Of a stretch of DNA of 64,000 bases, positions 1 to 13,995 are shown piece by piece. Origin of the DNA: Gavia stellata (Eukaryota; Chordata; Aves; Gaviiformes; Gaviidae); assembly GCF_030936135.1 (NCBI RefSeq), contig NC_082637.1:47246603-47310602 (forward strand). Direction: 5' to 3'. The notes under the pieces are model-generated. The model had not been told where the DNA came from, did not search any database, and saw only the letters and a list, made by a program, of their open reading frames with translations. The translations under genes were made by a program, and so were the position numbers. The first letter of the stretch is position 1, and every line of letters starts with the position of its first letter.

Positions 1-3000
1 AAACAAGAAGAGACTACATTTCAGAGACAGACAGCATGTGTTCAGTTGTTATTCTAAAAGACACTGAAGTTGTGGAGACAGTCTGAAATCAGTAAACATT
101 TTAAATGTGCAGATTCCCCCTGAAGAAGCAGGCAGGCAAATATCAGAAGAATATGCCGAAATGGAAATTATGCCTGTGCCAAAGGCAGGACTTTTATACA
201 GAGAAAGAAAAAAAGGAAAAGAGACTTGAATTATGAAATTATTAATCTTTTTTATTCTGCCTGGTTCATGGTTTAAAATATGTTTAACATAAAAAAACTA
301 TCCTTTTATTCCTGTATCAGACTAAAAGGAAATTAGGATTGAAGGAACATTCATGCCTCAGTGATCTCTACATCTTCCATTGCATGTACCTTCTGTTCCA
401 GATAAAGCTTTTGGGTTTTGCTCCCACTTTTCCCTTCCACCCACTTTCATGGTTTGTTTATCATTTAGTATCTCCCACAAAACTAATGTGGCATGGATCC
501 ATTGCAGGATTGCTTTCAAGCCTTTTCTCCTTATCTTCCTGTACTTGGATGCTCTCTATGTTAACTCACCAAGGATAGGAAGGCTTTCTTCCTAAGCCTA
601 GGCATGTGCTTTAGCACTCCACCTTCCAAGTGGGAGTTGTTTATTAAGGAAAAGGAGCAGATATTTCAAGCCAAAATTGAGAACTTGCTTGACAAGAAGC
701 AGAAAAGATACATAAGATGGGATGGTGCACTCTAGCTAAATGGGGTGTTGCCATTTCCTCTCACTCGACACCTAGGCTGCCCTCCCAGATGTTAGTGTTA
801 AATATCAAACAAGTGTAGAGTGATTTCTTTTGGCTGCTGAGTTGGATTCTTCTGGAGGCTATGTGGCACAGAATATGAAAGATGAGTTATTTGATGCAGA
901 AATAATCTGTATGGCTTAAGTTTCTAATCTGAAAGCAAATCTTTATCTGTAACACTTGAATGCACATCTTTATAAATGTGTATAGCCATAGGGATTGTAA
1001 CAGTGTGTATAAAGTTTGGGTCTAGGGCCTGATAAGATTTCTAATGAAACATACCTAACTGAAATCAGTAGGAGTTGGCCCTATTACTTCCAATAAACTT
1101 TAGATAAGAATTTTCCCCAGCTACTGAGGAAGCCATGAAGAACTTGAACAATGCTGACACCAAATGTTTAGTAACTATCAGATCTTCTCAGGCTGCTTTT
1201 AATTTCATATTTTAAAAGCACAAAGCAATTTCAAGCCCTCTGTATTAGGACTGCTATGCATAGAGCTAAGGTGTCAGACCAAAATAGTTTAGGGAACAAA
1301 ATGCAAGCTGAGACACAAAAGACTAGAGAGGTCAGCATTGCAAAAGGTAATAGACAGACTGTGGTAAGTCGGATTAATGACAACAGACAGCTTATTAGTT
1401 CTCTCTAGTTAAAGCACAAACAAATGCTTCAGTAAATTGCAGAGACCACAGATGTGCTAAGTTTTAGGGAGGCCAGCAAGGGTGAAAATAATTCATCCTT
1501 GGAGCTGAATCTGGCACAGCAGATCCTTCTCCCTCTTCTGACAGCTACTTCAGTTTTGTGGCAGTCTACATTTTCACAGCACTCAACCTTCCAGCTAGTT
1601 TATACACAGTGTAAACTTCATAAGTAGTACCCATAAGAGAATCACACAGCAGTGTCAGGATCCTGATGAAGGCTGCAGCCCTCCTCCCCAACCAAAGCAA
1701 GAAAAGAGTACAAACTAGACAGAAGCTGCATGCAACCTCCTCCTCGTGTTTCAACTCTTCTATTGCCCGGTTTAGTATCCTCCCTTTATATAGCCTGCCT
1801 CTACTGTCGTAAAAGCTTACCATCTTTAATGTGTTTCCTACAGATATTCAGAAATAACCTGTCCACTACATAGTCCAATGTCAAGACAGGGCTTACAGTC
1901 TCACCACTAAGCCTGATTCACTAGCCCTCACAAAATTAAGGTTGAGTGGCCTTCCTATGAACTTGAAAGATACAACTCTGAAATCATAAGTAGCAGTGCC
2001 TCAGGCAGCAGGGAGAAGGAAAGGCAGAGCGTTTCCTTCATCATATTTAGGCACTACTGTAACAGAGAAAAAAGTATGCCTTAATCAAAATATAAGGAAC
2101 TCTAAAGTCAACATCTCAACTGCATTGTAAACCTTTTTTTCTGGGCAGCTTTCAGTTGAGCTAGGAGATAGCATCCATTTTTGTTTTCTGAGAACGCCCT
2201 CAGTTCTGCGTTAGGAGCATTTCCCTTGGGGATAAAATTTAAGCACCATTTACGTAGAAAAGGACCCGTTATCAACACAAGCTGCCTTTCAAGAAGCAAA
2301 GTACATAATTTTTTTAACATCAAATTATCTTTGGTTCACACTTTCGATCGTATCTGTCAGAGATGGCTCACTGGTGTTGGCAACAAGTGCAAACTTTAGT
2401 GTATGGTCAAAAGGAAGAACTGCCTTAACTCATGATATATAGGATGGAATATATGAAACAGGCTTTTTCTCCTCAGCACCTGAAATTTCCCAAAGTCATC
2501 ATTATACAAAGAATCTCTCACTCAAGGACCACTTGTGATTCAGAAATTCAGATCTTTTGTGATTCACATCTTGTAGGGTTTGTTTTCCACAGAAAATAAT
2601 TTCCATGTTCTGTAATATTTATGAGTGTTATTCTATTTAGCTTCATGACCACAAGACTAATAGGCCCATATGCCCAATTGGTTCATGTGTGGTCCACTGA
2701 GAAGGATTTTTGTTACTTTTAATCACAAAGGCCACTTTTGAGGCCTACCTTGCCAGACAAGGAGCATTTCCATGGTTTGGAGAGTGCCAGATGAGTTGAA
2801 GTTGGCCACAAATAGATCATCTTCTGCAGTAAGACAGAAGCATTTACCATAAAACATAAGGCAGGGACTGCAGCCTAACAGTACCACCACTGTGGATCAT
2901 AAATTCAGCTAGAAGTTATTCTCCCTGCTATTCTTGAGGCCCCATCCCCATATTCTTGACCAGCAAGAATCTCTTCCCCATTCCTGAATCTCTCCTCAGC

Positions 3001-6000
3001 CCTTAGGTTTCAGGCAAAACTAGCAGTCCCGCAAAATGGACTCCTAGAGCCCCTGGCAGAGGATTTTTTGCATATGATGAACACAATATAATCCCACAGA
3101 AGCCAACGCTAATAAAAAGGAGCCTACCTTCACATGCAAAAAGCTTTGATGAGTGGCACTGTGTTAGGGTACAGTGGTTTGTCTCAGGGCTGAGGAGCAC
3201 CTCATCTCTACCTAGTCTTGAGAACCTTCTTGCACAAGTCTTGCAGATGTGGCTGATGTACGGCTGCCTCTGACTAAGAAGTCCCAGTGTATCAGCAAGG
3301 GGTCTGCAGCCAAAAGTGTGTGACACTGTTGAACATGAAATGGATAACAATAATTTTAGGATACACACACCACACCCCCCTTATATTCTTTTTTCAGGTC
3401 AGTGAGAATGGCTAATTACAGTGCAGTGGTGAAATTCCAGAACCTGTGTTTGAATTACAGTGTCTTTTGGGGACAGCAAATGCCTTCCAGCTCCAATCCA
3501 TTTCTCAAAAGGGAAATAAAAATGGAAGCCCCCATATGCCACAGGGAGTGTGTCTGGATTGTGTCTTCCTAGGGCTAGAGCTATATGTGTTTATTAGATG
3601 TAGCAATAGAGAACATTGCAGGGAGCTGAAAATGTATTTTGCAGGGCAGAAACACTACCAAAAAGCAACGTCTGCCAGTGTCATGCTACAGGATTAGACT
3701 ATCGATTCATAATGGTGTTTACTATTATTCTCAGATTATGTAGTAGGGAACATGACTGCAGAATCTTTCAGCTACCAGTTGTCAATTTGAAACTCCCCCA
3801 ATCTACAGATATTTCATAGAACAGGAACTGTTGGTTTTGTCCAGTTTTGAGGGAATAATTATCCACCCTCAAGATCTACCAATGCAGCTAATTCAGTTAA
3901 CCTAATTAAATAATTTAAATCTTTTAGTTACGCGCAAGTAAGATCTGTCAGGAACGTATGGGGTACAGCTCCAGCCACTTCACTGGGGGCCTCTGTCCAT
4001 GGTGCCAGCCCAGGCACTTCCTTACTTGCAGTCTGCTAGGTAAATGCCACAATAGAAGATCAGAAAGTATGAATACTTAGGGATAAAGTATCAGAGGAGG
4101 CTGAAAGACACAATTTCAGATGTCTCTTTAACCTTCTGGGGGATCCCAAGAAAAATCAAATTGCAGCCATTTGTCCTTTTTCTAGAATAAAGGCTTTAGA
4201 ATAAAATTCATCTAACTCCACATGTGGAGAAAATGCCTTTGGTCCCAAAAGCCTACAATATAGGCAGATAACAAAAAAGGCAAAACAGCAGAAGGCATGC
4301 AACAAGAGTAGAATGATACAGGAATGACACTGAGCCTATGTCTCTGTTTTCTTCAAATATGTTCTTTGTTTTTTTTTTCTCCTGTATTAACTGCCATATT
4401 GAAGAAAGGATTGAAGAAAGTAATAAGCTAAATGCAGTAGTATTAAATGGCAAGAAAATGAAGCTCAGCAAACTCAAAAGCCACTTTTCTGCATAAAACT
4501 CGACTTAGCAGAAGCTGTACCTTTTAAACTAACCTTTTCAGGAAAATACTTGTTCCAGTAAAACAGAAGTAAATTGGCAACACAATGCATCTAAACAAGA
4601 AGCCCACTTATGGAGATGCCATCCCTTTATCTGCTGTGAAAGAAAACAGGCCCTTACAAACTGCATTATAGCTCCATCTGTAGGAAGCTTGGACATAAAT
4701 AATTTTGTGAATCAGCAAATATCCATATGGATATGTCTCTCAGTTGTGGGATTTCTTGTACCTGTTTTTCAAAGCCTGAAGTCTCTCATTCTAGCTCCCC
4801 TCCAGTCCTAGGAATCCTCCTTGAAGTCAGAAGAAAAACAGGCAAAAAGGAAGGCAAGAAAGAAATAGAAGTGGGATCATAATCTATGTCTTCATCCCAG
4901 TTAACTGAACTGTTTTATATTACTTAAAAGTTAGAAAAAGCCTTTTTATAAAATGCAGGATTGTGATGTGATGGGAACACTTTTCAAGATTTAGTTCCTG
5001 TGCCTTAAGCATTTTTCTTTGCCAACTCCAATGTCAAGGCAAGGCAATGTTTTAAAGTGGCAGCCAGTTATGATTGTTCAATTAGAATAAACGTTTTTTT
5101 TTCTCAGGGAAAAAGATGAGCTTTGTAGGAACTAGGCATATTGACAAGTCTTTTTTCCCTGACTAAATGCCTGGGCCTTCACTCACTCTGTGAGGCCACA
5201 GCTATGATGCAACTGAGATTAAATACGCAGTAAGATCAATAAACTTGGTAGATATTAGCATACTGATCTAAGAGCTTCGCCTGTGACTGGATACTGAATA
5301 ATCTAAGCTACCTTTAAACTGGCTTGCTTGGGTGCAGTTATCAGTATCATTTCAACAAGACAGAGCACAATGCAGGCTGCAAAGCCTACCAGAAAAAATA
5401 CAAAAGCCCACCCTTGCTGGGCTCTTTTCTGATGTGGCTGAACTGCTACTTGATATGCAGATTAGCTGATTTAAAGCTAGGTCACTGTGGACAAGCTGAA
5501 GAATGCATCTCCCGGTACAGTTACTATAATATAGCTACACTTGGGTACTCTTCTAATTTAAATACAACCCTCACTGGCAACAGAGTACTTTTTTGGGATT
5601 AACTTAACTTATTTACCTAAACAAATTAATTCAGTAATTTCTTAGTCAAAATATATTGTTAGAGATCATACTACTTGTATTATAATACTGGGAGAAGTTT
5701 TCAGTATACACTTAGACTAGCTGGTTTTGCCAAAGGAAACTGCGTTTGTAAAATGACACTGGCTAGTTTTGGTGGTGTATTGTCATTGAAAATCACATGT
5801 AAACTTAGTAAAACAGTACTCCATTTTCTTATCTTAGAGGCATTCATTCCAAAACAGAGTGCAGAGTCAGTCACTGAGCAATATATTCTTTTCTGGTTAT
5901 GTTATGGAAACAGCCACACCCACTTCAGTTGATACAGGAGAATTACTTCTGTATTTATATAAGATTATTTTCTTGGCATGAATTATGCTGTTTCACTGCA

Positions 6001-7108
6001 GATTTGTATATGATGTGTTTCCGCAGCTAAGCTTGCAGCTGAGTTTGGGATCCTTTGACTTCTGTACGAATCTCAAATTTTTAGTAGCAAACAACATACT
6101 ACTAGTAAAAGTTGGTCTTAGAATTTGAGTGTAAATCTGGAGTTTAGAAATGAGAAACTAAGAATCAAAGGACACTTTATTCATGGCTACTGTTAAGAAT
6201 TCTTTTTTCTCTGGGGCAAGTCTTTCACTCAACCTCCTTATACTTGATTTCTTAGCTGTGAAATACTTTCCTGCTCTCAGTATATGCTGCAATATGTTAC
6301 TGATTAGGTACCAGAGATACTGTGGCAGAAGGTGTTGTTACTATTAGCTAAAGTATTTGAAGAAAATTAATTAACAACAACTTCATGAAGTTTATCATAT
6401 ATTTGATTTTCGGTTATAGGTTTATCCTGTCACCTATTTTGCACTAGTACATTCCAAAGTTGGTAATATAGCAAAGTGGAGAATTGGGTAATCACATAGT
6501 TGTTTTCATAACATAACTGCAGTTTGTTTGGCATTTGTAAGCTACAGTGTCCGACAACAATTTGAAAATTCATGTAGGCATTTTTCCCAGTGGCTAGGTT
6601 TTTTTCTGGTGAGCAACTCAATGGCAAAAGATCTGTTTGCCTTCGTATGGCAATGGGGACAGCACATTAGCATCAATCCTGATCCCTGAGAATACTGGAA
6701 TCTACATTTACCCTGCAGGAAATCCCCTCTAGTGAATAAGACAAAAGCAGTTAATTCTCATGAATAATCATTCCTCATCATTTATGAAGTGGGAACAGAG
6801 TGACAAATACGGCGTATGAAACAAATTATACACGAGGAGATTTTGACTGACTTCTCCAGATCATAACTTTAAAGGACCTCAGATAACAATGAATTCTGGT
6901 TGTTCCAGTGCGAGCTGCCCAGTGGTTCACAGGATGAACTAATGTTCAGCTATGTGCACTCTGTACTTTGGAACTTTTCTTTTCAGTTGCACCACATGTA
7001 TTGTAATCTTCCATACGACTTTGCAAAACACATGTGATTGCATCACCTACTAGTCTCCTCTCTAATAATCTCCAAGTCTTTGGGCTGATTTCAGCTGAAC
7101 GGAGTCAG
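1..7108. other. Intergenic sequence, no gene recognised
   Basis: This is unique-looking AT-rich DNA upstream of ERCC6L2. Every open frame here is short (about 120 codons at most), lacks a recognisable domain and is not joined to plausible exons. I see no RNA gene and no clear transposon. In human the interval upstream of ERCC6L2 holds a divergent lncRNA (LINC00476) and then PTCH1. Whether a bird counterpart is transcribed here cannot be told from sequence alone. Confidence 0.6.
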
Positions 7109-7245
7109 AATCACAGAATCTTTGACAAAGCTAGTCAGAAGAGGTTTTGGGTGATCATACATCCAACCTCTTGCTAAAAGAAGGCCTAATTTCAAGTTAG
7201 AATATGTTGCTCAGGACTTTGTCTGGTCAAGTTTTAAAAATCTCT
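7109..7245 (-). mobile_element. CR1 LINE 3' tail, eroded
   Basis: The segment opens with GAATCACAGAATC and continues with the recognisable bird CR1 3' order: GGTTTTGGGTGATCATACATCC, then CCAACCTCTTGCTAAAAG, then GTTGCTCAGGACTTTGTCTGG. In this orientation the tail repeat is on the left, so the element lies on the minus strand. Many substitutions mark it as an old, 5'-truncated copy with no coding capacity. The right boundary is approximate. Confidence 0.7.
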
Positions 7246-9162
7246 GTTGTAAATACATTTCTAAAATTTACTGAAATTTGTCATCTTGGTAGAGAGGTCA
7301 GTGAGTGGCACTGTCAAAGGAAAGGCAGATAGGAGGCAGTTAAGACACATTTTGCTTGGATTCTGCTAGTCAGCTAATAGCTGATATTATTCTGGCCTAG
7401 GGAGCAACCGGCAAGAAAGAACTTGGTGAACATATCAAGGGGAAAAAATATGCTTTGTTAAGTCTCCTGTTTCCAGAATAGCTTGGAAAATGAAAAAAAC
7501 CCAAGACGGTAAACAGAATTTTCATTTTTCAACTATTTTTCAACTTATGAAACGTAATTCCACTTCATGAACAGCATTTTCATGTTAGAGCTATAAGAAG
7601 CATATATACATAACTGGCCAAGATTAAGAAACCTTCACTGCAGACCTCTTTCAAATAAATGTAAACCACCTAGATGGATTTTAACAAGAATCCAGTTTAT
7701 TTCTGAAGGCTAAATTCAGATGGGCAGGTCTGGTTTTGCTATGTACTGTCTAATCTGGCAGTTCTTTCACAAGTCCATCATTTTGCTTGATGTAGCAGAG
7801 TTCATTTGGAAATGCATCAGAGCAAGAAAGCATCAAACACTACAGCATGGATGTCAGTGTCTCTAATTAGGTTGTAACACTCATAATTCTGTGGATTCAT
7901 ACAGAGGTACTCAGACTCTTCTAAATCCAGCTAAACCTAGATTTATGAGCAAACGTCACGGAAGAGGCAAAAAATGGCTGCTCTGTTTACGGTTTTCATC
8001 AGAAATAAAACCATTATAAATGTAATATATTCTTGTATCTCAGAGACTGTAGACTTCTGTACCTCTGAATGTCCCATTATAGTAAGAAAATATATGAAAG
8101 TTTATTGAGTGGGTGACTGGCATGCCAGTTGTCTAGCAATGGAAAACAAAAATCTTTCTAATGCAGTTTTACCTGCATGTTTTATTACACTCTATCGAAC
8201 ACATCTGTCAATAAAACCCCTTAAATTACTTGATATAATTTAGTACAGTACATCAGAGGCATTAACATAAAGACGTCTCCAAAGCAAACAGCTTTGACAA
8301 AATTTTTTTTTCAGACTGATTTCATTGCTGTTTAAATTGGTACCTAGCCTCTAAGTATTAAAGAAAAATAGCTTAAAATGATGGAAATTAATCTCAGTAT
8401 AGAGGTAAAGACTTACATTTGAATTACCCCAAGAAATCAGTTGTACATAAGCATGGTAACTGTGGTTTCTGCACACTAGCACTGCATCTAGCAATACTTA
8501 GCAATCCAGAACTATATATTCTTGAAAGTAAGAGTGACATCAAAACCGCTAAGCATTTCAGGGATCCAGTAATACAGACTGATTTCTTCTTATTTCAGAT
8601 GTGGTTTGTTTAACTGACAAATTGGATTTTATTTCCTAGTCAACTATATCTTTCAATGACCGATCATCATCCAGCCCTGAAATAAATGTTACCTGATTAA
8701 AGTAGTAAAGGTTAAAATATTTAAAACACATGCTGCAGATCTCAGAAATCAAGTCAAGATGTGTAAGGGTAAGAATTATTAGAGGATTTATGAAATCCGC
8801 CCCGAACAAATTAATTCATCAGTTTAGCCAAAGGCCTGTCAATGAATTCAAGAGCTTTCAAAAAATGGAACATCTGTTGCATATTTAAAGGTTCTGTTTA
8901 TAAATGAATGTAGTAGATTATTCTTTCTGAGGCGAGATGCGCAGTTTATATAAATGTATGTGGAAGTTAATTTGGAATTGCTCTCATGTCCTTGAGGATC
9001 AGGGGTAATCTATGGAGGATTCCAGCTATCACTAGTCCTCGAGCATTTGGAGTGATTGAGGAGAATTACATCGTGAATGAAGCTGCAAGATACATCCATA
9101 AATCTGGATAATGACATTGTCAAAACAACCTATTACCTCACAAGAGTTAATAGTAGCTTTCC

Positions 9163-9176
9163 TTTTTTTTTTTTTT
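9163..9176. repeat. Poly(T) run
   Basis: A run of 14 T followed by AAAG. It is a simple repeat in unique DNA, and no retroposon body is recognisable next to it. Confidence 0.85.
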
Positions 9177-9475
9177 AAAGGAATCAAGACTACATGGCTT
9201 TTTAGAAACAAGGTGGAAGTCTCTCTGCCTTCTGTGGTCTTTCTGAGACGACGTAATAACCTAGGGTCTCATTTGCCCTAACATTAAGTACTGACTAATC
9301 TCATTCTGTTTTAGAAAATCACTTAAGCTAAGGCTTAAGTCCACTCAGCTAAAAGAATTTGTTTTACTGTTTTTCTTATGAAAGGATGGTACTGATCAGA
9401 AAATGTGCATTAAGCAAAAGCTTAAGCACTTTGATTTTTTATTCTGTATATCTACACAAATGTTCTGTTGTAAAT

Positions 9476-9503
9476 GAACACCCCAGATTGAACACCCCAG
9501 ATT
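9476..9503. repeat. 14-bp tandem duplication
   Basis: The 14-mer GAACACCCCAGATT is present twice, head to tail and without mismatches. It looks like a recent slippage or microduplication event. Confidence 0.9.
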
Positions 9504-12059
9504 CTGTAGAAAACTGACTTGATTGTGCTACTTTGTACTAGCTATATTAAGTTCATATACATACAAATATAAATCAATACAGCCACCTACTAATTGAGAT
9601 TTTAATCTTTCTATATTTCGCCCAAACTATTCTTAGAAAACATTACACCAATGCACATGAATGCAAATGCTATTCATACCACACAGAAGACACAGAACCT
9701 CAGGACAACAGTTTGACTTAGAAGATCTCTCCTCTGCTTCATTTTCTATGGTGGCTGCTGCTACTGCATTTATTTTTGTGGCTCCAGCAGTTGTAGTACT
9801 TAGGTGATAAACATCAGTGAGGTTGTAATAGCAGCACATCTGTAGTAACACAGAATTATTCCCTCTCACCTACACACATAGAGCTTGGTACAAGTGACAA
9901 GTTAATCTCTTCTTTAAGAAAAAAAAAAGACATGCAATATGAGTGACTGGCTGTCACAAGAATGCTCTTGGAAACATCTTTTCTGCTATTTTTTTCTCTT
10001 TTAATTACACCTATGACTGCAGATTTGGATTTTTTCCATGTCCTTTTATTTTTGGTGAAAGTCAGTGGACTACATTCAACAACTGGCCTGGGGCATCAGT
10101 TACTTGTGCCTTATACTAACACCCTGAAACCCACATGGACAGAATCAGCCCCGAGGACTGACCCAGAAGGGACGGCTGAATTTGAAATGGGCTGGTAAGC
10201 TCTGGACAGGCAGTAATCTTGAATGCTGTGGGAATACCCTGGTAGGTCTGTACAGAAGCACAAGCAATTGAATGCTGTATTTGGCTTTATTTACTTACTT
10301 AAAGCATGAATCTTCTTTGGTTTTAGAGGGCAAAATGAAGCATTCAGCATGACAAAGCACCATGCTTAAGAAGGTAGGTCCATTGCTCAGTGCTGCCTGT
10401 GGCAGCACAACTACCTTGATTACAAGTCTACTTAAAGTCAGCAACAAATCATCCTCAGAAACAAAAGTATTCTTCCAAACTCCGATAAATGCTCCCCTTC
10501 CTTGGCCCTGGTCTGTTCCTTAAAATGCGCTAGCAAATCCAGTAATTTAAAACTAATTTAATAGCAAATTAAATAGAAATAGAAATCTGTTCCATTTGAA
10601 AATAAGAAAAAAACATTAAGGTTGGGGTCCAATCCCAGAGTAAGACTGAATATCAGGTTTTTGTTTGGTTTCAAGAATTTTTTTATAAGGAAGCGTATTA
10701 CCTGTCTTTGAAATAAATGAAAGCTAGAAAAAACATGTATGTTTTTAACAGTAATTCCTTTTGTAAGCCATATTGTCTCTTTCTGTGATTTATAAGTAAC
10801 TTATTCTATACGCTACATCTTGGAAAAAATCTGGTATTAACTCAGAATTTACTGGATAGGGTGAATCACAGAAAACGAGAACAGTGCCGTCCAAAGTGAC
10901 TGAGAATTTGCTTACAGCTGAGGAAGCTACATATGTTTGATTTCAACAGTAAGACTTAGCTATTATGGCACATGAATCAAGTTTACTATTCTGCCGCTTT
11001 ATTAATTGTTGATACTTGCATTTGGAAGCCTTAATTACAAACTAGGAATGGGTTTTAGTTTGTTTGAGGGCCAGCGACACAGCATATGCATGTACGTGTA
11101 TACGTACAAACTGACAGATAGGTCATTTTGAATAAACCTAACAGAGATGTTACCTATTACAATGATCAGATACCTGACAACTGTCAGTGATATTAACCCT
11201 ATAAAAGGCATGCATGGCAACTTACTTTCTCATTTAATATTTAATGTATTTCTGATAATTCCTTTAAATTAAATTAACTTTTAATATAACTGGCTTAATA
11301 ATTTCTTTGATGCTTCAGAAGTCATATAATGGTATTTCTCATGTTTTATTTTCAATGTTATACATAAGCAAAGACTTGGAAAAGTTTACCATTAGTTTTA
11401 CTAGTACTGTAATTTGTTGCTGGTGTCACAAAAAGTTTCTTCTTTTGGTTTTTTTTTTTTTTAACATAACAGTGAACACTGGGCAGGGGCTCAGAATTTC
11501 TCTAAAGCAAAGATACACTTTGCAGTGCAGTTCCCATTGTGTTATGAAATGTCTCTGTGCTTGGGTTATTGGTTTAATACATTTGTTACACTGAGAGCTG
11601 ATTCAGCAGAAATAATCTCTGACATACTGGTCCCAGACGTTTGTGGTTTCTGGCACCAATGGCAGTCTGATCCTCCCAGCAAAAGAGGTTAACTGACTTC
11701 AGAGTTGGGGAAAAATCCCCCAGGAACAAAAATACCCCTTCCACATGAACATGCATCATTCTGACGTGCTTTAGGGGAACTGACTGGTGAATTGTTTGAC
11801 AAGCCTCCAGTTTAGCTTGTCTAGCTCCAGTTTACATCTTTAACATATTTGTACACAGCTATAATATTGCCCTAAAAACTGCCACTTCATCTAGTTACCC
11901 TATTTTGCTACGTGTTGCATAGATAACACAAAGAAGAAACATAGGAAATACCTTGTATAAAGCACTGCATTCTACTCACAGTATTGGAATAGGGTTTTTT
12001 TGTTTAAACACGAGTTCTATCTTTTTAACAGAGCTTCGGAGTTGCTTCCTAGTATGATG

Positions 12060-12114
12060 GGTTTTTGTATATGTGTCTATGTCTGTATGTGTGTGTCTGT
12101 GCGTATGTCTCAAA
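12060..12114. repeat. Interrupted TG/TATG microsatellite
   Basis: Alternating purine-pyrimidine sequence built from TGTG, TATG and TCTG units (GTATGTGTGTGTCTGTGCG in its core). It is imperfect, so an old microsatellite. Confidence 0.7.
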
Positions 12115-12495
12115 AGTGTGACACATCAGGTTACGGCTCACGCAATTAATGAGGTAAATTGTTTAAAACAAGTCAGAAAGGAAAAAAAAAATTTAAAGGA
12201 TAACTACATACAGTTTTCCTTTATTTTTGGATCATCATAGGAAGCTAGCAATTCACAGCTGGCATCACATTTCCAAGATGACCCTACAGTTTCATTGAAT
12301 TAGAGATACTTTGGCTAGGTTGGAAATTATGATTAAGGCAGATGGCTGGCACCGTGTATTCCAGGTTTTGTAATTTTAGTTATGAAAGCTGCATGTCCCA
12401 GTCTCCCACACCAGATCACATTTGCATCTTACCTGCTTAGGAGGCTTTAAATCATTACTTTCTTAACTCTTGAGGACAGCTTGCCATGTTACCCC

Positions 12496-12513
12496 AAAAA
12501 AAAAAAAAAAAAA
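12496..12513. repeat. Poly(A) run
   Basis: Eighteen A in a row followed by GAAAAGAAAA. No retrogene or SINE body is recognisable upstream of it. Confidence 0.9.
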
Positions 12514-13673
12514 GAAAAGAAAATCCGATGTCTTTATAGTTTTAGTCTTTTTTTTCTCTCTTTGTGTGTGTGTGGTGCTTTTAAGTCTTTCCCTTCATGC
12601 TTAGCTGTCAATCAAAACTCAAAAATGTGAAATCAAACCTGAGGGAAGCAAATACTTTTTATTTTTTCCTCAAGGAAAAAAGGGATTACGGGAACCAAAC
12701 TCAACTGTAATCTCCATAAACCATTTCTACGACTACTACTCCTAACGGAAAGCTCTGTTCCATTTCTGAAATAATTTTTATTTGTAAAGTGAAATGTGTA
12801 ACACATAATAAAAGATCCTCTGAAGAACAATTATGCTGATTTGGTTTAACCAGACCCAGAGCATAACTGAGACTGGTCCACAAGCCTTTCAAATGTTCAC
12901 ATATTTTTCTGGAACATTCAAAACTGCTCTACACAAATACCTGCTACAAATCCAATGGAGCTGACAAGCCTCATTATCCAGTTCCCACTCCAGGCAATCA
13001 TGAAATCTGAGTGTTGCTGACATGATCCATTTATATACAATATTTATTTAAGGACAAAACTTTACTTTTTCCTCAAGTCACTCTTTAACCAGACACTCAA
13101 AGGAAATGAATCAGTACTTCGTAACACTTGTGGAATCAGTCTCTCAGGTTTATTCAAGCTGAGTAACACATCATCTGGCAGACAAACTTTAAAGGACAAT
13201 TTTGCAGCAGGTTATAATAATTATACTACCCTGGCTTCTAAGTGGTAGTAACACTTAGGACTGGCTAGACTCTGTCTGAGAATGAGTTAACAATACAAAG
13301 GATACCTGATTTATTGAGTTAAACTCTCAAGGTGTTATCTATTTCTTATGTGCTATGCCCACGTTTAAGTGTTGTGCAGTGTTTCTGGACAACCTTAGTT
13401 AGCATTTTCAAGCTTTTATTTTATGACTGACAATACAAAAGAGAAGAATGACTTGAAGATCTTATGAGTCATTAAGAATAACCGGAAGATGAGATTGGAA
13501 ATAGGCACATAGCTAGGTAAGCATTGGTGCCTTATCTTTTGGCACTGGGCTACAGGACAAATGGGACTCTAGCTAAGCAATCCGCCTGGTATTTAAAGCT
13601 CTTAATTTTTAAATAATAGACAGCATAAGCAGTTAGCCATAACTCAAGTTTGTCCAACACACTTCTTCAAAGA

Positions 13674-13700
13674 ATCACAGAATGGCTGAGGTTAGATCAG
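13674..13700 (-). mobile_element. CR1 terminal tail split off by nested insertion
   Basis: AATCACAGAATGGCTGAGGTT is the standard 3' end of a common avian CR1 group (minus strand). In an intact copy it continues with a GGAAGGGACCT-type stretch and then ATCTAGTCCAACC. Here it stops at about 13700, where another CR1 begins. The expected continuation (GGCTGGAAGACTC, then CATCTAGTCCAACC) appears at about 13999 instead. I therefore read it as the detached end of the older CR1 at 13996-15500. Confidence 0.6.
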
Positions 13701-13995
13701 AATCATAGAATAGTTTGGGTTGGAAGGGACCTTTAAAGGTCATTTAGTCCAACCCCCCTGCAATGAGCAGGGACATCTTCAACTAGATCAGGTTGCTCAG
13801 AGCCCTGTCCAACCTGACCTTGAATGTTTCCAGGGATGGGGCATCTACCCCCTCTCTGGGCAACCTCTTCCAATGTTTTACCACACTCATTGTGAAAAAT
13901 TTCTTCCTTATGTCCAATCTAAATCTACCCTCTTTCAGTTTAAAACCATTACCCCTTGTCCTATCAATACAGGCCCTACTAAAAAGTCTGTCCCC
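13701..13995 (-). mobile_element. CR1 LINE, 5'-truncated, nested insertion
   Basis: It begins AATCATAGAATAGTTTGGG, then GGTTGGAAGGGACCTTTAAA and AGTCCAACC, and runs through the C-terminal reverse-transcriptase-ORF region in antisense (CCCCTCTCTGGGCAACCTCTTCC; TGTGAAAAATTTCTTCCTTA). It ends abruptly at about 13995 in GTCTGTCCCC. It is only about 295 bp and non-coding. Its tail closely resembles the short CR1 piece at 39905, so both belong to one subgroup, distinct from the CR1 around it. Confidence 0.8.

Larger units (their letters stand above)
7246..13673. other. Intergenic sequence, no gene recognised
   Basis: AT-rich unique DNA with no supportable gene. It contains the small repeats listed separately: a 14-bp duplication near 9.48 kb, a T run near 9.17 kb, a TG-rich tract near 12.08 kb and an A run near 12.50 kb. 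Open frames are short and without domains. Confidence 0.6.

Noticed and set aside
3003..3368. A 121-codon minus-strand frame in the intergenic region
   Set aside because: No recognisable motif or splice context, and a length within chance expectation for 18 kb of six-frame reading.
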